A stretch of 64,000 nucleotides of DNA. Origin: Negativicutes bacterium (GTDB lineage Bacteria; Bacillota_C; Negativicutes; Sporomusales_B; JARLHX01). The translations under genes and the position numbers were made by a program. Shown piece by piece: positions 62,028 through 64,000 of the stretch (the first letter of the stretch is position 1; each line of letters starts with the position of its first letter). The notes below the pieces were generated by a model that saw only the letters and a program-made list of their open reading frames with translations, ran no database searches and was not told the DNA's origin. The stretch is from contig JARLHY010000021.1 of assembly GCA_031292015.1 (NCBI GenBank), positions 28,021 to 92,020 of the forward strand. The letters run 5' to 3'.

Positions 62028-63818
62028 ATGCAGCATGTCAGAGCGCATGTATTGATTTGCGCCGGTACCGGCTGCAGCGCCTCAGGCTCGAAAAAAGTGG
62101 AAGCGGCGCTGCAGACGGAACTGGCGAAAAGAGGTCTGGATAAAGAAGTAAAAGTGGTCGAAACAGGCTGTCATGGCTTTTGCGAAGCCGGACCGCTGGT
62201 CATCGTCTATCCGGAGGGTACCTTCTATGTCCGGGTCACCGAAGAAGACGTGCCTGAACTGGTGGAAAGCCACCTTTATAAAGGGCGGATCGTCGAGCGC
62301 CTGCTGTATAAGGAGCCGGTCACCCATGAAAGTATCCCCAATTATAACGATCTGAGCTTTTACAAAAAGCAACGACGGATGGTGCTGGCCAACTGCGGCC
62401 ACATCAATCCCGAAGTCATCGAGGAATATGTCGCCAATGGCGGCTACGAGGCCCTGGGCAAGGTTCTCACCCAGATGAAACCGGCCGACGTGATCGCCGA
62501 AGTGAAGAAATCAGGTCTGCGCGGCAGAGGCGGCGGCGGCTTCCCCACCGGCATGAAGTGGGAGTTTACCCGAAATGCCGCCGGGGACAAAAAATACGTG
62601 GTATGCAACGCCGACGAGGGCGACCCGGGAGCGTTCATGGACCGCAGCGTGCTCGAGGGTGACCCCCACCGGGTGATCGAGGGCATGGCTGTCTGCGGCT
62701 ACGCCATCGGAGCCGACGAAGGCTACTTATACGTTCGGGCCGAGTATCCCTTGGCCATCAAGCGCCTGAAAATTGCTATCGGGCAGGCTGAAGAACTGGG
62801 CCTTTTGGGCGACAATATCTTCGGCTCAGGCTTTAACTTCCGGCTGAAGATCAAAGAAGGAGCCGGCGCGTTTGTCTGCGGCGAAGAGACGGCCCTTTTG
62901 GCCTCCATCGAAGGCAAACGCGGCATGCCGCGTTCGCGGCCGCCGTTCCCGGCCATTTCCGGGCTGTGGGGCAAACCCACCAACATCAACAATGTCGAGA
63001 CCTTCGCCAACATTCCCCAGATCATCACCAAAGGCGGCGACTGGTACGCCAGCATCGGCACCGAGCGCAGCAAAGGGACCAAGGTATTCGCCCTTACCGG
63101 CAAGATCAACCATACCGGCCTGGCCGAAGTGCCGATGGGAATTACGATGCGGGAGATCATTTTCGACATCGGCGGCGGCATCCCTGACGGCAAAAAATAC
63201 AAAGCCGTGCAGATCGGCGGACCCTCCGGCGGCTGTCTGCCGGAAGAACTGCTGGATCTGTCCATCGACTACGATTCGCTGATTCAGGCCGGGGCGATGA
63301 TGGGCTCAGGGGGCCTTGTGGTCATGGACGAAACCACCTGCATGGTGGACCTGGCCAAGTTCTTTTTGACCTTCACCCAGTCGGAGTCCTGCGGCAAATG
63401 TACGCCCTGCCGGGAAGGCACCAAGCGGATGTTGGAAATCCTCACCCGGATCACCGAAGGCGAAGGCAAGGAAACCGATATCGCGCTGCTGGAGGATCTG
63501 GCCCGGAACATCAAGGCCACGGCCCTGTGCGGACTCGGACAGACGGCGCCCAACCCGGTGCTCAGCACACTGCGTTATTTCCGGGCTGAATACGAGGCCC
63601 ATATCAAGGATAAATGCTGTCCGGCGGGAGCCTGCTCCAAGCTGAGCGGCTACTCCATCACCGACCTTTGCAAGGGCTGCGGCCTATGCAAGAAGGCCTG
63701 TCCGGTGGAAGCCATCAGCGGTGAATTAAAAGGGCTGCATACCATCGATGCGGCGGTGTGCATCAAGTGCGGCGCCTGCCAGGGCAAATGCCCGTTCAAA
63801 GCGATTATCAAGGGCTGA
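62028..63818 (+). CDS. hndC: HndC/NuoF-like NAD(P)- and FMN-binding subunit
   Basis: A 596-residue flavoprotein: an N-terminal thioredoxin-like [2Fe-2S] domain (CAGTGCSASGS, TGCHGFCEAGP), the NuoF core with the NADH site GLRGRGGGGFPTG and FMN site NADEGDPGAF, a [4Fe-4S] motif ESCGKCTPCREG, and a C-terminal two-cluster ferredoxin domain (CKGCGLCKKACP, CIKCGACQGKCP). This is the full domain set of HndC/HydB. It takes electrons between NAD(P)H and the Fe-S chain. Many such complexes are electron-bifurcating. Confidence 0.93.
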   Translation: MQHVRAHVLICAGTGCSASGSKKVEAALQTELAKRGLDKEVKVVETGCHGFCEAGPLVIVYPEGTFYVRVTEEDVPELVESHLYKGRIVERLLYKEPVTHESIPNYNDLSFYKKQRRMVLANCGHINPEVIEEYVANGGYEALGKVLTQMKPADVIAEVKKSGLRGRGGGGFPTGMKWEFTRNAAGDKKYVVCNADEGDPGAFMDRSVLEGDPHRVIEGMAVCGYAIGADEGYLYVRAEYPLAIKRLKIAIGQAEELGLLGDNIFGSGFNFRLKIKEGAGAFVCGEETALLASIEGKRGMPRSRPPFPAISGLWGKPTNINNVETFANIPQIITKGGDWYASIGTERSKGTKVFALTGKINHTGLAEVPMGITMREIIFDIGGGIPDGKKYKAVQIGGPSGGCLPEELLDLSIDYDSLIQAGAMMGSGGLVVMDETTCMVDLAKFFLTFTQSESCGKCTPCREGTKRMLEILTRITEGEGKETDIALLEDLARNIKATALCGLGQTAPNPVLSTLRYFRAEYEAHIKDKCCPAGACSKLSGYSITDLCKGCGLCKKACPVEAISGELKGLHTIDAAVCIKCGACQGKCPFKAIIKG

Positions 63819-63844
63819 CCTGACAGAAAGGAAGTGTGATATTG

Positions 63845-64000
63845 ATGGAAACCGTGAATATAACGATCGACGGCCGCAAGATCCAGGTGCCGAAGACGGC
63901 CAGCGTTTTGGAAGCGGCGCTGCAGGCCGGTGTCAAGGTGCCGACGCTGTGCTATCATCCTGAACTCAGGCCGGAAGGGGCCTGCCGGGTGTGCATGGTG
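63845..64000 (+). CDS. HndD-like catalytic subunit, N-terminal fragment (runs off the window)
   Basis: 52 residues of a [2Fe-2S] plant-ferredoxin-type domain (VNITIDGRKIQVPKTASVLEAA, then LCYHPEL, GACRVCMV). This domain begins both [FeFe]-hydrogenase HndD/HydA and NuoG/FdhA-type formate dehydrogenases. After hndABC a hydrogenase is the more likely partner, but the catalytic part is outside the window. AGGAAG precedes the ATG. Confidence 0.75.
   Translation, partial: METVNITIDGRKIQVPKTASVLEAALQAGVKVPTLCYHPELRPEGACRVCMV

Overview
The window reads as chromosomal DNA of a strictly anaerobic, moderately GC-rich Firmicute. Butyryl-CoA-type dehydrogenases, three propionate-CoA-transferase-type enzymes, two Etf pairs, two oxygen-sensitive 4-hydroxybutyryl-CoA dehydratases and an Hnd-type bifurcating hydrogenase/dehydrogenase cluster all point to anaerobic acyl-CoA metabolism. 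A Negativicutes host (Sporomusa/Pelosinus-like) is my inference from this gene mix, not something the sequence proves. Nearly every gene up to 57.2 kb lies on the minus strand; the last 7 kb are on the plus strand. No rRNA, tRNA, CRISPR array or insertion sequence was found.

Layout. (1) 1-9.9 kb: a LacI-controlled operon with a TRAP transporter (dctP, fused dctQM), a MaoC hydratase, an acyl-CoA dehydrogenase, a CoA-transferase, etfBA and the start of a membrane Etf:quinone oxidoreductase. Matching 20-bp operators lie before dctP and before the lacI gene. (2) 10-16.2 kb: a second LacI-type operon (CoA-transferase, crotonase, two zinc alcohol dehydrogenases, cupin), with GAAAACGTTTTC palindromes before the operon and before its lacI gene. 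(3) 16.4-19.8 kb: an HD-GYP phosphodiesterase behind a c-di-GMP-I riboswitch and terminator, plus small or secreted proteins of unknown role. (4) 19.9-30.9 kb: a GntR-controlled branched-sugar or sugar-acid operon with a CUT2-type ABC importer, a RuBisCO-like protein, RpiB-like and TIM-like isomerases, a class II aldolase, a lactonase-like MBL protein and a Tm-1-like protein. The enzyme set resembles the known RuBisCO-like apionate routes that end in L-erythrulose 1-phosphate. (5) 31-42 kb: two enoate-reductase-like flavoenzymes, a chemoreceptor, a VOC protein, an SDR, a GldA-like dehydrogenase and an MFS carrier. (6) 42.7-55.5 kb: a 4-hydroxybutyrate-type operon with a CoA-transferase, two AbfD paralogues, etfBA, an acyl-CoA dehydrogenase, an Fe-alcohol dehydrogenase, an SDR, a crotonase, an MBL hydrolase and a MarR regulator. 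(7) 56-64 kb: NifU-like and flavodoxin-like proteins, a sigma-54 activator, a third acyl-CoA dehydrogenase and hndABC plus the start of an hndD-like gene.

Regions 5-7 appear to be tied together by sigma-54. Five sites match the -24/-12 consensus with exact GG-N10-GC spacing, each upstream of a gene or operon in the correct orientation, and an enhancer-binding protein sits among them. Two of the promoters share a 28-bp palindromic element placed about one helical turn apart relative to the -24 box. I infer one regulon covering uptake, chemotaxis, C4 acyl-CoA conversion and electron disposal. The inducing substrate is not identified by the sequence; 4-hydroxybutyrate, GABA-derived or lactone-derived C4 compounds are candidates.
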